DNA of 64,000 nucleotides from positions 248,001-312,000 of the forward strand of contig MEOK01000004.1 in NCBI GenBank assembly GCA_001769195.1, in the 5' to 3' direction. The notes below the pieces were generated by a model, which made no database searches, had not been told where the DNA came from, and was given only the letters and a program-made list of their open reading frames with translations. Below are positions 16,755-25,510 of the stretch, piece after piece (within the stretch, counting starts at the first letter, position 1; each line of letters opens with the position of its first letter). Both the position numbers and the translations under genes were made by a program. The DNA is from Bacteroidetes bacterium GWF2_40_14. GTDB lineage: Bacteria; Bacteroidota; Bacteroidia; Bacteroidales; UBA932.

Positions 16755-16994
16755 TTAAGAACGATTTTCGTTAAGATTGTCATAGAACTTATCAAGAAGC
16801 TGGCTTATAGCCTCCATTTCATTTCCCGGCATATCTTTGCAGGTTTTTGCTACAGCAGGACTGATATTATTTGAATTATCTTCTAAATCGAAGATGTAAT
16901 GGATAATATTATCAGCCAAAGGACAACAACATAAGTCATCATTAGTTTTTTTTGCGAATTTTTTTGTATCTGCATTCATTTGAAGGAGTATCAT
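16755..16994 (-). CDS. Small cysteine-containing protein of unknown function
   Basis: A 79-aa acidic protein, or 74 aa if it starts at Met6. It has a Cys cluster 'DLCCCPLADNI' (about 21-31) and a further 'AKTCKDMPG' (about 49-57). The C-terminal half is helical ('NEMEAISQLLDKFYDNLNEN'). There is no signal peptide or TM. The Cys run could bind a metal or a redox-active thiol, but I recognise no family. It lies 78 nt upstream of MarR in the same direction; the MarR gene has its own promoter in that gap. Confidence 0.55.
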   Translation of the reverse strand: MILLQMNADTKKFAKKTNDDLCCCPLADNIIHYIFDLEDNSNNISPAVAKTCKDMPGNEMEAISQLLDKFYDNLNENRS

Positions 16995-17327
16995 TTGTTT
17001 TTTTTATTTGATATTTTAATGTTGCAAAAAATTCAAGTTTTCATTTAGTTATTTCCACTTCTGTATATAAGATCGTCCAGATTTAGGATACCCTAAAAAA
17101 AATAAAGTTTTTCTGAATACTAGACGAGGAGATGAGCAAAAAAGTTGCATCTGCGGAATATAATTATCGGAAGACATAAAAAAATTGGAAATATCAAATA
17201 TTTTGTTATAACTTTATATCCCTTTGTCCTTGAAATGATTTAGTGATTTGAAAAATTGCCGTAGGAGTTGCATTTCATCACATTTGGCGCTACAAAAGAC
17301 ATTTTTGAAATGCTAAATATGGAGTTT
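16995..17327. other. Intergenic stretch before the LruC gene
   Basis: An A+T-rich divergent region of about 330 bases. I see no tRNA, convincing hairpin with T-run, repeat family or full promoter consensus. It must carry the promoters of the small cysteine protein (leftward) and the LruC protein (rightward). Confidence 0.5.
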
Positions 17328-18653
17328 ATGAAAAAGTTTTCAGACAGATCCAACTTACTGTTGCTTCTTTTTTTAATTTTTTGGATTACACAAAGTTGTG
17401 TAAATCTAAACCCGACAGACACTTCTGATATGAATTCAGGAGTAATTCCAAAAGACTTCGACTGGAAAACCATCAAGGAGCTATCTTGTACAGTTAAAGT
17501 TACCTCCACCACAGGAATCGCAGACAATACGATTCGTGTAATCAAAATATTCAATAGTTCACAGATGGACCAGGGATCACTTGTCGCGAGTGGCGCTGCA
17601 ACACCGGCATCACCATTTGTCGTAAAAATCTCGCTTGCAACTACTGTTCCTGCGTTGTATATCCAAGAGTTATTACCGGACGGTTCTAAAGCACTTAAAG
17701 TGATAGATGTAAAGGAATCTACACTGATGGTAACATTTGCAGCTCCTATTGTCACTAATGTCCCTGCTCCTTCTAATTCATCATTCATAACTGCAAATGT
17801 TCCTGTAGATAATGATGGCGATGGAGTTGCTTCATTTTTTGATGTGGATGACAATGACGCTTCAGTAGCCTTTGTCTCTTATTTTCCATCTGAAAGCACA
17901 TGGGGAACATATGTGTTTGAAGATATGTGGCCGGTAAAGGGCGATTACGATCTGAATGACCTTGTTCTGGCTTTCAGGATATCGTACTATACAAACGCAC
18001 TAAACCTTGTTTCGCGGTTCAGGCTTGATTACAATATGGAAGCAGCCGGCAGTACTTACAGTATTGGTGCAGCATTTCAGTTGAATCTGGTAGCTGCGTC
18101 AAACGTTCAGACTATTGCCGGACAGTCTCTTACAGGCACATCTCCTTTCCAGATTGAGGCAAATGGCACAGAGAATGGTGTAATACAAGCTGTCATACCA
18201 CTGTTTAACAATCAGAAAGACGTAGTAGCCTATACAGAATTCCTTAATACTGTAAGTGGCGAAAATATTGCAACTGCCGACCAGTATGTATCCATTAATT
18301 TCATAACACCTTTTCAACAGGCAGATATAGCAATGAGTGCTTTCAATATGTTCATTGTGGCCAATGGGAGAGGGCGAGAGATACATCTGCCTGCTTATAC
18401 CGGCACCTCAAAGTTTGATGCTTCGCTGGCAGATGGTTATACTCTTTTTCCGGGTGATATGTTCAAGAACAGTGATGGGATGATGTGGGGTATTATGATT
18501 CCAAGACAATTCTCATACCCCGAGGAACGCTGTTCAATAGTGAATGCATACAACTTCTTCAGCGACTGGGCTACCTCAGGTGGTGTGAACCATGATGACT
18601 GGTACTTGCCAACTCTTTTGAACATGAATATAGAGAAGATTTATCAGTTGTAA
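17328..18653 (+). CDS. LruC-domain surface lipoprotein
   Basis: A 441-aa protein from ATG 17328, preceded by GGAG. Longer in-frame starts at 17268-17319 would put residues ahead of the signal. Lipobox FWITQSC gives a lipidated Cys24. After a short Ig-like region it has an Asp-rich calcium-type element (DGDGVASFFDVDDND, about 164-178). Then comes the LruC domain (DUF4842) with its hallmark 'YVFEDMWPVKGDYDLNDLVLAFR' and the C-terminal 'GLMWG.MIP..F.YPEE' type text (here MMWGIMIPRQFSYPEERC). LruC proteins are exported Bacteroidota lipoproteins of unknown role. It stands alone between the small cysteine gene and a bidirectional terminator. Confidence 0.88.
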   Translation: MKKFSDRSNLLLLLFLIFWITQSCVNLNPTDTSDMNSGVIPKDFDWKTIKELSCTVKVTSTTGIADNTIRVIKIFNSSQMDQGSLVASGAATPASPFVVKISLATTVPALYIQELLPDGSKALKVIDVKESTLMVTFAAPIVTNVPAPSNSSFITANVPVDNDGDGVASFFDVDDNDASVAFVSYFPSESTWGTYVFEDMWPVKGDYDLNDLVLAFRISYYTNALNLVSRFRLDYNMEAAGSTYSIGAAFQLNLVAASNVQTIAGQSLTGTSPFQIEANGTENGVIQAVIPLFNNQKDVVAYTEFLNTVSGENIATADQYVSINFITPFQQADIAMSAFNMFIVANGRGREIHLPAYTGTSKFDASLADGYTLFPGDMFKNSDGMMWGIMIPRQFSYPEERCSIVNAYNFFSDWATSGGVNHDDWYLPTLLNMNIEKIYQL

Positions 18654-18763
18654 AAATACTTCAGGCATTTATTTTAATTTATGCTTTAGTGTCAGAATTC
18701 AAAACCAACTCCACTTTTGGAAACGAAGGAATATAATAAATTACGGGAGTGTCGAAACAATTA

Positions 18764-18804
18764 AAGACTGATAAAAAGTTGTATTTCAACTAATTATCAG
18801 TCTT
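18764..18804. terminator. Bidirectional terminator between LruC gene and tRNA-Leu
   Basis: AAGACTGATAA (18764-18774) and TTATCAGTCTT (18794-18804) form a perfect 11-bp stem. On the minus strand it is followed by T-rich TTAATTG, ending the tRNA. On the plus strand it follows the LruC gene by about 110 nt. Confidence 0.75.
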
Positions 18805-18807
18805 CTT

Positions 18808-18894
18808 TGGTGCCCGGAACAGGACTCGAACCTGCACAACCTTGCGATCACTGGTCCCTGAAACCAGCGTGTCTACCAATTTCACCATCCGGGC
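18808..18894 (-). tRNA. tRNA-Leu(CAG)
   Basis: On the minus strand the acceptor stem GCCCGGA/TCCGGGC is closed with discriminator A and an encoded CCA. The D-arm reads GGTGAAATTGGTAGACAC. The anticodon stem CTGGT/ACCAG carries loop TTCAGGG, anticodon CAG. A variable arm of class-II size and a T-arm with GTTCGAGTC follow. 87 nt including CCA. Confidence 0.95.
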
Positions 18895-18929
18895 GAGATT
18901 CCGGCGAGGGTAGTTGATCGACCGGAGTG

Positions 18930-18956
18930 CAAAAGTAAATAAAATTCTTAAATTTG
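18930..18956. promoter_or_regulatory. Back-to-back -7 elements for tRNA-Leu and the tricorn-like gene
   Basis: Minus strand TACTTTTG (18930-18937) lies about 36 nt before the tRNA 5' end. Plus strand TAAATTTG (18949-18956) lies 23 nt before ATG 18979. Both match TAnnTTTG. Neither has a clear TTTG box at standard spacing. Confidence 0.4.
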
Positions 18957-18978
18957 TTCGGATTTCAAAATAAATAAG

Positions 18979-21900
18979 ATGAAAAAAATACTTTCAATTT
19001 TATCGGCAGTTCTTTTTCTGTTCTCCTTTGGTAAAGCAAGTGCAGAAGAGGCTAGATTACTCAGGTTTCCGGATATCAATGGTGATAAGGTTGTCTTCTC
19101 TTATGCGGGAGATATATATATAGTCAACTCAGCCGGAGGTGTGGCGCGCAAGCTTACGTCGCACATTGGTTATGAGATGTTCCCGAAATTTTCTCCTGAT
19201 GGCAAAACGATTGCCTTTTCGGGTCAGTATGATGGAAATACAGAGATATACATTGTGTCTGCAGAGGGGGGAGAGCCACACAGGCTTACTTTTACTGCCA
19301 CATTGGGCAGAGATGACATTGGCGACAGAATGGGGCCGAACAACATAGTGATGGATTGGACCCCTGGCGGAAAGAGTATTCTTTACAGAACACGTTCATA
19401 TACTTTCAACGACTTTACGGGGCAGCTGATGACAGTCCCTGCAACAGGCGGTCTTTCACAGGCGGTGCCATTAAAGAACGGGGGTTTTGCCACATATTCG
19501 CCCGATGGCAAAAAGTTGGCATACAACTATATATTCAGAGAGTTCCGCACCTGGAAACGTTATACAGGAGGCATGGCCGACGATATCCGCATTTTCGATT
19601 TTGATACAAAAAAGTCGGAGAAGATAACTGACAATGTGAATCAGGATATTATTCCAATGTGGTCAAAGGATGGCAAAACCATCTATTATGCATCGGACAG
19701 GGACAATTACATGAACCTCTATGCATATGATATAAATACAAAAAAGACAGAGCAGCTTACAAAATACAGGGAGTATGATGTGAAATTCCCTTCAATAGGT
19801 GAGAATACAATTGTTTACGAAAACGGAGGATACATTTGCAAGTATGACACAAAAACTGCGAAAAGCGAGAAGCTGACAATTCAGATTAACAATGACCAAG
19901 CGTACTCGCGTCCTGAGTGGAAGGATCTTTCAAAAGGAGTCCGCTCAATGTCAATCTCTCCAAACGGTGAGCGACTTCTTGCATCGGCAAGGGGAGATAT
20001 CTTCTCTATTCCTGCCAAAAACGGAATTACCTATAATCTGACAAACTCTTGCGGAGCAAACGACAAGAATGCCGACTGGGCCCCTGACGGCAGCGGTTTT
20101 GCCTATATTACTGACAAAGATGGAGAGTTCAACATCTACTTCAGGGATAATAAGACGGGGAAGGAGAAAAAGCTCACTAATATAAAAGGATATATTTTTG
20201 GATATGAGTGGTCGCCCGATTCTAAGAAGATTGCATGGAGCGAGAAGAAAAACACCTTTAACTTGCTCGATGTTGCAACAGGAGAAAATCAGCTCATTGA
20301 GGAGTCAGAAGTTGGCCCTATAAACGATTATGCATGGTCGCCGGACAGCAGATACATAACCTTTACCCGCCCGGGTAAGGAGATGAGTGTTGTAATGGTA
20401 TATGATGTAAAGGAGAAGAAAAAGATTCAGATTACAGATGAGTGGTACGATTCAGGCTCTGCGAACTTCAGCAAGGATGGCAAGTACCTTCTTTTCGTAT
20501 CGGCAAGGACATTCAATCCTACCTACAGTTCTACAGAGTGGAACCACTCATACAACAACATGAACAAAATCTACATTCTGCCAATAGTCAAAGATGCAGA
20601 TGTTCCTTTTGCACCAAAAAACGACACAGTGGCTTTGATAAAAGCAGTTGCGGAAGAAAAATCTGATAAGGAGAAACCCAAAGCAGAAAAAACCGGCGCA
20701 GCAAAAACGGTTGTAACGGACAAACTGGCAACTGCCGATAAATCGGCCACTGCAGATAAAACGACTACAGCCGACAAGTCAAAAGACGTTCAGTATAACT
20801 TTGAGAATATAGCATCCAGGATTATAGAATTGCCTGTAGAGGCAGGCGAGTACAGGGGTATTCACATGATTGGTACCTCAGTTTACTACAACTCAAGAAG
20901 AAATACGTCGATGTTTGATTTAGAGAGTAAAAAGGAGACAGACTTGCAGGCTACCATCATGTTCGGCCCGGGTTACAGAAAGGCTCTCGCAATCTCGGGA
21001 ACATCGACACAGATAATTGATATTCCAAAAGCTCCGGTAACCATAAGCAAGGCAATTTCTCTTGCAGGTGTAAAGAAGCTTGTCAATTACAGAGAGGAGT
21101 GGATGCAGATCTACATCGAAAGCTGGAGACAGATGCGTGACTTCTTCTATGCTAAAAACATGCATGGAGTGGACTGGGACAAAGTTTATAACAGATATAA
21201 GCAATTGGTTCCTTATGTGAACCATCGTTCTGACCTTTCATACATAATTGGAGAGATGATTGGTGAGCTGAATGTGGGCCACGCATACTCTCAAAACGGT
21301 GAGCACCCCGAAGCTGCCAGAATTCCTATGGGTCTTCTGGGAGCACGCTTTTCTAAAGATAAGTCGGGATTCTTTAAGGTTGACAAGATAATTGCCGGAG
21401 CTAACTGGAGCAAAGAGACCCGATCACCTTTGACAATGCCGGGTGTTGATGTTAAGGAGGGAGATTATATCCTTTCAATAAACGGCAGGTTACTAAATGA
21501 GACTGACGATATTTTTGAATACCTCATTGGGACAGCGGGCAGTATTGTGGAGATGGAGGTTAATTCAAAGGCCGATTTTGCTGGAAGCAGAAAGATACTG
21601 GTTGAGCCGTTGACCGATGAATCGAAGCTTTATTACTACAACTGGGTTGAAAACAACATCCGCAAGGTGAGTGAGGCCACTAATGGCGAGGTTGGTTATA
21701 TTCATATTCCTGATATGGGTGTACCAGGGCTCAACGAATTTGTCAAACATTACTATCCGCAGCTGGGCAAAAAGGCGCTCATTATTGATGACCGCGGTAA
21801 TGGCGGGGGTAATGTCTCTCCTATGATTATCGAGCGTCTGCAGAGGACAATCACCTACTTCTCCATGCATACTAACCAGAAGGAGGGTGATGTCAATCCT

Positions 21901-22299
21901 GTTGGCACATTCCATGGGCCTAAGGTATTGCTGATTAATGAATATTCGGCTTCTGACGGGGATCTTTTCCCTTACAGGTTCAAATACAACAACCTTGGAA
22001 CAGTAATAGGAAAAAGAACTTGGGGAGGGGTTGTTGGCTACAGTGGTACAGTTCCTGTTGTTGACGGCGGTTCAATAGTCACCCCTTCGTATGCACCATT
22101 TGCAGCAGACAGCAGTGGCTGGATTATCGAGGGCAAAGGGGTTACCCCGGATATTGACCTTGGAAACGACCCTTACAAGGAGTTCATGGGTGAGGATGAG
22201 CAGCTGAACAAGGCCATTGAAGTTATCAAGCAGCAAATGAAAGATTACAAATACAAATCAAAGGCAATTCCTCAGTTCCCGGACAAGGATAACCGTTAA
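18979..22299 (+). CDS. Tricorn-type S41 family protease
   Basis: A 1106-aa secreted protein (signal peptide about 1-22, KASA). Residues about 25-310 and 320-540 carry TolB/tricorn-like beta-propeller repeats ('FPKFSPDGKTIAFSGQYDGNTEIYIV', 'PMWSKDGKTIYYASD', 'EWSPDSKKIAWSE'). A Lys/Thr/Ala-rich low-complexity linker with repeated ADK units lies at about 560-605. The C-terminal third has a helical C1-like part, a PDZ domain ('GVDVKEGDYILSINGRLL') and the S41 catalytic domain with 'IIDDRGNGGGNVSPMIIERL' and nucleophile Ser near 992 in NEYSASDGD. Tricorn homologues degrade oligopeptides; in Bacteroidota they are exported. UPF0316 follows after 11 nt. Confidence 0.92.
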   Translation: MKKILSILSAVLFLFSFGKASAEEARLLRFPDINGDKVVFSYAGDIYIVNSAGGVARKLTSHIGYEMFPKFSPDGKTIAFSGQYDGNTEIYIVSAEGGEPHRLTFTATLGRDDIGDRMGPNNIVMDWTPGGKSILYRTRSYTFNDFTGQLMTVPATGGLSQAVPLKNGGFATYSPDGKKLAYNYIFREFRTWKRYTGGMADDIRIFDFDTKKSEKITDNVNQDIIPMWSKDGKTIYYASDRDNYMNLYAYDINTKKTEQLTKYREYDVKFPSIGENTIVYENGGYICKYDTKTAKSEKLTIQINNDQAYSRPEWKDLSKGVRSMSISPNGERLLASARGDIFSIPAKNGITYNLTNSCGANDKNADWAPDGSGFAYITDKDGEFNIYFRDNKTGKEKKLTNIKGYIFGYEWSPDSKKIAWSEKKNTFNLLDVATGENQLIEESEVGPINDYAWSPDSRYITFTRPGKEMSVVMVYDVKEKKKIQITDEWYDSGSANFSKDGKYLLFVSARTFNPTYSSTEWNHSYNNMNKIYILPIVKDADVPFAPKNDTVALIKAVAEEKSDKEKPKAEKTGAAKTVVTDKLATADKSATADKTTTADKSKDVQYNFENIASRIIELPVEAGEYRGIHMIGTSVYYNSRRNTSMFDLESKKETDLQATIMFGPGYRKALAISGTSTQIIDIPKAPVTISKAISLAGVKKLVNYREEWMQIYIESWRQMRDFFYAKNMHGVDWDKVYNRYKQLVPYVNHRSDLSYIIGEMIGELNVGHAYSQNGEHPEAARIPMGLLGARFSKDKSGFFKVDKIIAGANWSKETRSPLTMPGVDVKEGDYILSINGRLLNETDDIFEYLIGTAGSIVEMEVNSKADFAGSRKILVEPLTDESKLYYYNWVENNIRKVSEATNGEVGYIHIPDMGVPGLNEFVKHYYPQLGKKALIIDDRGNGGGNVSPMIIERLQRTITYFSMHTNQKEGDVNPVGTFHGPKVLLINEYSASDGDLFPYRFKYNNLGTVIGKRTWGGVVGYSGTVPVVDGGSIVTPSYAPFAADSSGWIIEGKGVTPDIDLGNDPYKEFMGEDEQLNKAIEVIKQQMKDYKYKSKAIPQFPDKDNR

Positions 22300-22310
22300 A
22301 AGACAAAACT

Positions 22311-22874
22311 ATGTTTGATTTTCTGGATACGTATCTATATCTGTTGCCATTTATAATTTTTTTCGGAAGGATATGTGACGTATCCTTAGGAACATTGAGA
22401 ATCATATTTGTCTCCAAGGGAGAGAAGTACAAAGCGCCAATTATTGGTTTCTTTGAAGTTCTTATTTGGATTGTTATAATATCGGAGATCTTTGCCAGGG
22501 CAAACGACATAACGGCATATATTTCATATGCAGCCGGTTATGCAACGGGAAACTATGTTGGTATAATGATTGAGCAGCATATAGCTTTTGGAATTGTGCT
22601 ATGCCGAGTCTACACTAAAAAGAGTGGAAGGGAGCTGGTTGCATTGTTGAGCCAGGCCGGTTACGGAGCTACAACCCTGCAGGGGATGGGCTCTCAGGAC
22701 AAAGTGGATATTGTTGAGGCTGTTGTGGACAGGAATGCAATGAAAAAGGTTGAGAAGATTCTGACTGAATATGATTCTGAGGTATTTTTTGTAACTAAGG
22801 ATGTAAGAGCAAGGCAGCGTGGAATATTTCCGAAATCAGAAACATTGCTGTCTCGCTGGAGACAAGGTAAATAA
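22311..22874 (+). CDS. UPF0316 (DUF5698/DUF2179) membrane protein
   Basis: A 187-aa protein with three predicted TM helices in the first 90 residues ('LPFIIFFGRICDVSLGTLRIIFVSKG', 'IGFFEVLIWIVIISEIFA', 'AAGYATGNYVGIMIE'). A cytoplasmic DUF2179-like domain follows ('GYGATTLQGMGSQDKVDIVEAVVDRNAMKKVEKIL', 'FFVTKDVRARQRGIF'). This is the conserved layout of UPF0316. Its function is not known; DUF2179 domains are ligand-binding candidates. It sits between the tricorn-like protease and the kinase gene, probably in one transcript. Confidence 0.9.
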   Translation: MFDFLDTYLYLLPFIIFFGRICDVSLGTLRIIFVSKGEKYKAPIIGFFEVLIWIVIISEIFARANDITAYISYAAGYATGNYVGIMIEQHIAFGIVLCRVYTKKSGRELVALLSQAGYGATTLQGMGSQDKVDIVEAVVDRNAMKKVEKILTEYDSEVFFVTKDVRARQRGIFPKSETLLSRWRQGK

Positions 22875-22884
22875 AGTCAGATGT

Positions 22885-24000
22885 ATGGCAGGTATTTCAG
22901 AATCACTCGGTAGAATTATTGATATATGGATTAAACCCTTTGAGGTAGTATCCATTCTGGAGCATGGTAATGGTCTTATCAACAGCACTTACAAAATTGA
23001 AACTAAAGGAGAGGAGAATCCCGATTTCATACTGCAAAAGATTAACCACAATATTTTCAAGGATGTTGACGGACTGCAGGATAACATTATTATGGTTACT
23101 GACCATATAAGAAACGGGCTTATAAGGGATGGAGTGAAGGATATTGACAGGAGGGTGCTTACGCTTCATTATCTGAACCTTGAAAATAATTATAAGGGTA
23201 AAGATGAGAGTCGTCTCTCCTGGTATAAAGATGAGGAGGGGGGATGTTGGAGGATATTCAAGTACATTCCCAATACCCGCTCTTATGATAAGATGACCAG
23301 CCCGGCAATGGCAGAGTTGGCAGGAAGAGCATTTGGCAATTTTCATAAACAACTAAGTGATTTTGACGGGGAGTCTCTCTGTGAGGTGATTCCGGGGTTT
23401 CACAACACCCCAATGAGAATTGAAAACCTGAGAAAGAGAGTTGCTGCCGACCCGGTTGGCAGGTTGAAGGATGTTAAGGCCGAGGTGGAGTTTCTTTTAA
23501 GCAGGGCAGGGGAGTACTCAAAGATTGTTGAAATGGGAGATGCGGGACTCATTCCAAAAAGAGTGGTCCATCAGGATACAAAGTTCAACAATGTACTTCT
23601 GGATATGGAAGATAACATACTGTGTGTCATAGACCTTGATACAGTAATGCCCGGCTATATCTGTTATGATGTGGGTGATGCAATCCGTACAGGCGCAAAC
23701 AAGGGTTTGGAAGACGACGAGAATCTCGACAATGTGGAATTTGATGCTGATATTTACAACGGCTTCATAAAGGGATTCACAGCAGAGACTCACGATATGC
23801 TCACCCCGGCAGAGGCAGACACACTTGCTTTCGGTCCGCGATTACTGACATACGAGCAGGCTGTCCGTTTTCTGGATGACTACATAGACGGTGATAACTA
23901 CTACAAATGTCGCAAGAACTATCCTCAGCACAATCTCGTAAGAGCCAGGGCGCAGATAAAACTTCTGCAGAGCATGGAGAAACACTATGACGCAGTTTGA
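22885..24000 (+). CDS. APH-family small-molecule kinase, N-acetylhexosamine 1-kinase (NahK)-like
   Basis: A 371-aa kinase starting at ATG 22885, 10 nt after UPF0316. The longer in-frame ATG at 22819 lies inside that gene. The N-lobe has 'GNGLINSTYKIE' and 'FILQKIN'. The catalytic loop is 'VVHQDTKFNNVLLD', with Asp then Asn for metal, and 'CVIDLDTVMPGYICYDVGDAIRTG' is the DFG-equivalent. The last motif is close to that of NahK, which phosphorylates GlcNAc/GalNAc at C1 after glycan breakdown. General aminoglycoside or choline kinase activity is less likely. The convergent neighbour is a GH109-type enzyme, which fits GalNAc use. Confidence 0.82.
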   Translation: MAGISESLGRIIDIWIKPFEVVSILEHGNGLINSTYKIETKGEENPDFILQKINHNIFKDVDGLQDNIIMVTDHIRNGLIRDGVKDIDRRVLTLHYLNLENNYKGKDESRLSWYKDEEGGCWRIFKYIPNTRSYDKMTSPAMAELAGRAFGNFHKQLSDFDGESLCEVIPGFHNTPMRIENLRKRVAADPVGRLKDVKAEVEFLLSRAGEYSKIVEMGDAGLIPKRVVHQDTKFNNVLLDMEDNILCVIDLDTVMPGYICYDVGDAIRTGANKGLEDDENLDNVEFDADIYNGFIKGFTAETHDMLTPAEADTLAFGPRLLTYEQAVRFLDDYIDGDNYYKCRKNYPQHNLVRARAQIKLLQSMEKHYDAV

Positions 24001-24028
24001 GGCAACTTGCTAATCATGAGTTACATGC

Positions 24029-24049
24029 AAAAACTCCCTTGAAGTTTTT
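24029..24049. terminator. Short terminator between convergent kinase and GH109 genes
   Basis: AAAAACT (24029-24035) and AGTTTTT (24043-24049) form a 7-bp stem with T-runs on both strands, in the 56-nt gap between converging genes. Confidence 0.5.
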
Positions 24050-24056
24050 ACACCGG

Positions 24057-25400
24057 CTAATTGTAATAAGTCACCTGCTGAAGTCTCTTCCAGGCGCCTC
24101 TTGTGAAATCGGGGACCTTGACAGGCTTGCTGCCGTTATTTACGGAGATACGGCTGAGTTCCACTATTGAGCTCCACTCTGCCGCATCATATACATCCTG
24201 ATCGAGCGGAAGACCCTTGCGCAGACAATAGATAAGGCGGTAGTCCATTATGAAATCCATTCCACCATGTCCGCCAACCTCCCGTGCTTTAGCACCCACC
24301 TCTTTAACAATAGGGTGTTCATATTCTGCGAGCAGCTTCTGCAGTTTTTCTTCTGACAGATACTGATGGGCATTTGGCTCAAGAGCTATACCAAGCTTAG
24401 GGTACTTCTGGGCAAACCCCTTAGTACCACTTACCATGTGTATTCTGCTATATGGACGAGGGCTGGTGACATCATGCTGAATCATAACTGTCTTCCCTTT
24501 TGCAGTTTTAATCATGGTTGTGTTATTGTCTCCTCTTGTATAGCTCTTTTTGCCCAACTCAGAATCTTCACCGAATTTCTCTTTTGCTGCAATACTCATC
24601 CCGAACTGGTTTGTCGACATAGAAACAAGATAGTCCATTTTGTCACCCCTGTGAATGTTCATTATGTGGCAAACGGGCCCGAGTCCGTGAGTTGGATATA
24701 GATTTCCATTCTCTTTCTCATTGTGTTTCAGCCTCCACATGTTCCAGTATCCGGTTGTGTCGTCGAAATTAAGAAATCTGAGGTCATGAATGTAAGCTCC
24801 CTCGGTATGAACAATCTCTCCGAAAAGACCCTTTTGTGCCATGTTAAGTGTAGCCATCTCAAAGAAATCATAGTTGCAATTCTCAAGCTGCATACAGTGG
24901 CGCCTTGTCTTTTCTGCAGTATTTACCAATTGCCAGCACTCTTTAATTGTAAGAGCAGCAGGAACCTCGGTGGCGACATGTTTGCCATGTTCCATTGCGT
25001 ATACTGCTATCGGTGTATGAAGGTCCCAGTGGGTGCAGACATATATTAGGTCAATATCATTCCGTTCGCAGATTTTCTTCCAGTCTTCAACATCTGTGTA
25101 TTCGTCAGCCTTTGGGAAACCTCTCTTTTTAAGAGTTTCCTGCGCATCCTTCACCTTTTCCGGAACGATGTCGCAAATAGCGACAATCCTGACCCCCTCA
25201 ATATAAGTGTATCTGTTTACAGCCTCGGAGCCCCTCATTCCCAAACCTATTATAGCCATTCTTACAGTGTCCAGAGGAGCACAACGGAGCTCAAGTACAT
25301 CACGCCGGCTCTGGGCCGTTGAAGAATTAAAGGAAGTAAGGGTAAGAGTTAGCAGCATTATGAGTGTTGCAGGTAAAAACATTTTCAGAATAGTTTTCAT
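24057..25400 (-). CDS. GH109-type Gfo/Idh/MocA-family protein (NAD-dependent glycosidase)
   Basis: A 447-aa exported protein (signal about 1-30). The Rossmann motif 'MAIIGLGMRGSEAVNRY' (about 48-64) binds NAD. 'HGKHVATEVPAALTIKECW', 'HCMQLENCNYDFFEMATLNMAQKGLFGE', 'YPTHGLGPVCHIMNIHRGD' and 'GGHGGMDFIMDYRLIYCLRKGLPLD' match the glycoside hydrolase family 109 proteins of Bacteroides closely. GH109 enzymes such as alpha-N-acetylgalactosaminidase use an NAD redox cycle and remove terminal GalNAc. Substrate choice within GH109 is not certain from sequence. The convergent NahK-like kinase would suit the released amino sugar. Confidence 0.88.
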   Translation of the reverse strand: MKTILKMFLPATLIMLLTLTLTSFNSSTAQSRRDVLELRCAPLDTVRMAIIGLGMRGSEAVNRYTYIEGVRIVAICDIVPEKVKDAQETLKKRGFPKADEYTDVEDWKKICERNDIDLIYVCTHWDLHTPIAVYAMEHGKHVATEVPAALTIKECWQLVNTAEKTRRHCMQLENCNYDFFEMATLNMAQKGLFGEIVHTEGAYIHDLRFLNFDDTTGYWNMWRLKHNEKENGNLYPTHGLGPVCHIMNIHRGDKMDYLVSMSTNQFGMSIAAKEKFGEDSELGKKSYTRGDNNTTMIKTAKGKTVMIQHDVTSPRPYSRIHMVSGTKGFAQKYPKLGIALEPNAHQYLSEEKLQKLLAEYEHPIVKEVGAKAREVGGHGGMDFIMDYRLIYCLRKGLPLDQDVYDAAEWSSIVELSRISVNNGSKPVKVPDFTRGAWKRLQQVTYYN

Positions 25401-25510
25401 AGTTGTCGTTGGTTTTGGTTTACGAATTTAATTATTTCCACTGATATACTATATATAACACCTAATAAGGGAAAAATCGTTATATTTATTTTAAATTTAT
25501 TTTCAAAATC

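Noticed and set aside
20630-20800. Tandem DNA repeat in the tricorn-like gene
   Set aside because: The ADK-type units are short, imperfect and in frame; this is a low-complexity linker rather than a variable repeat locus.
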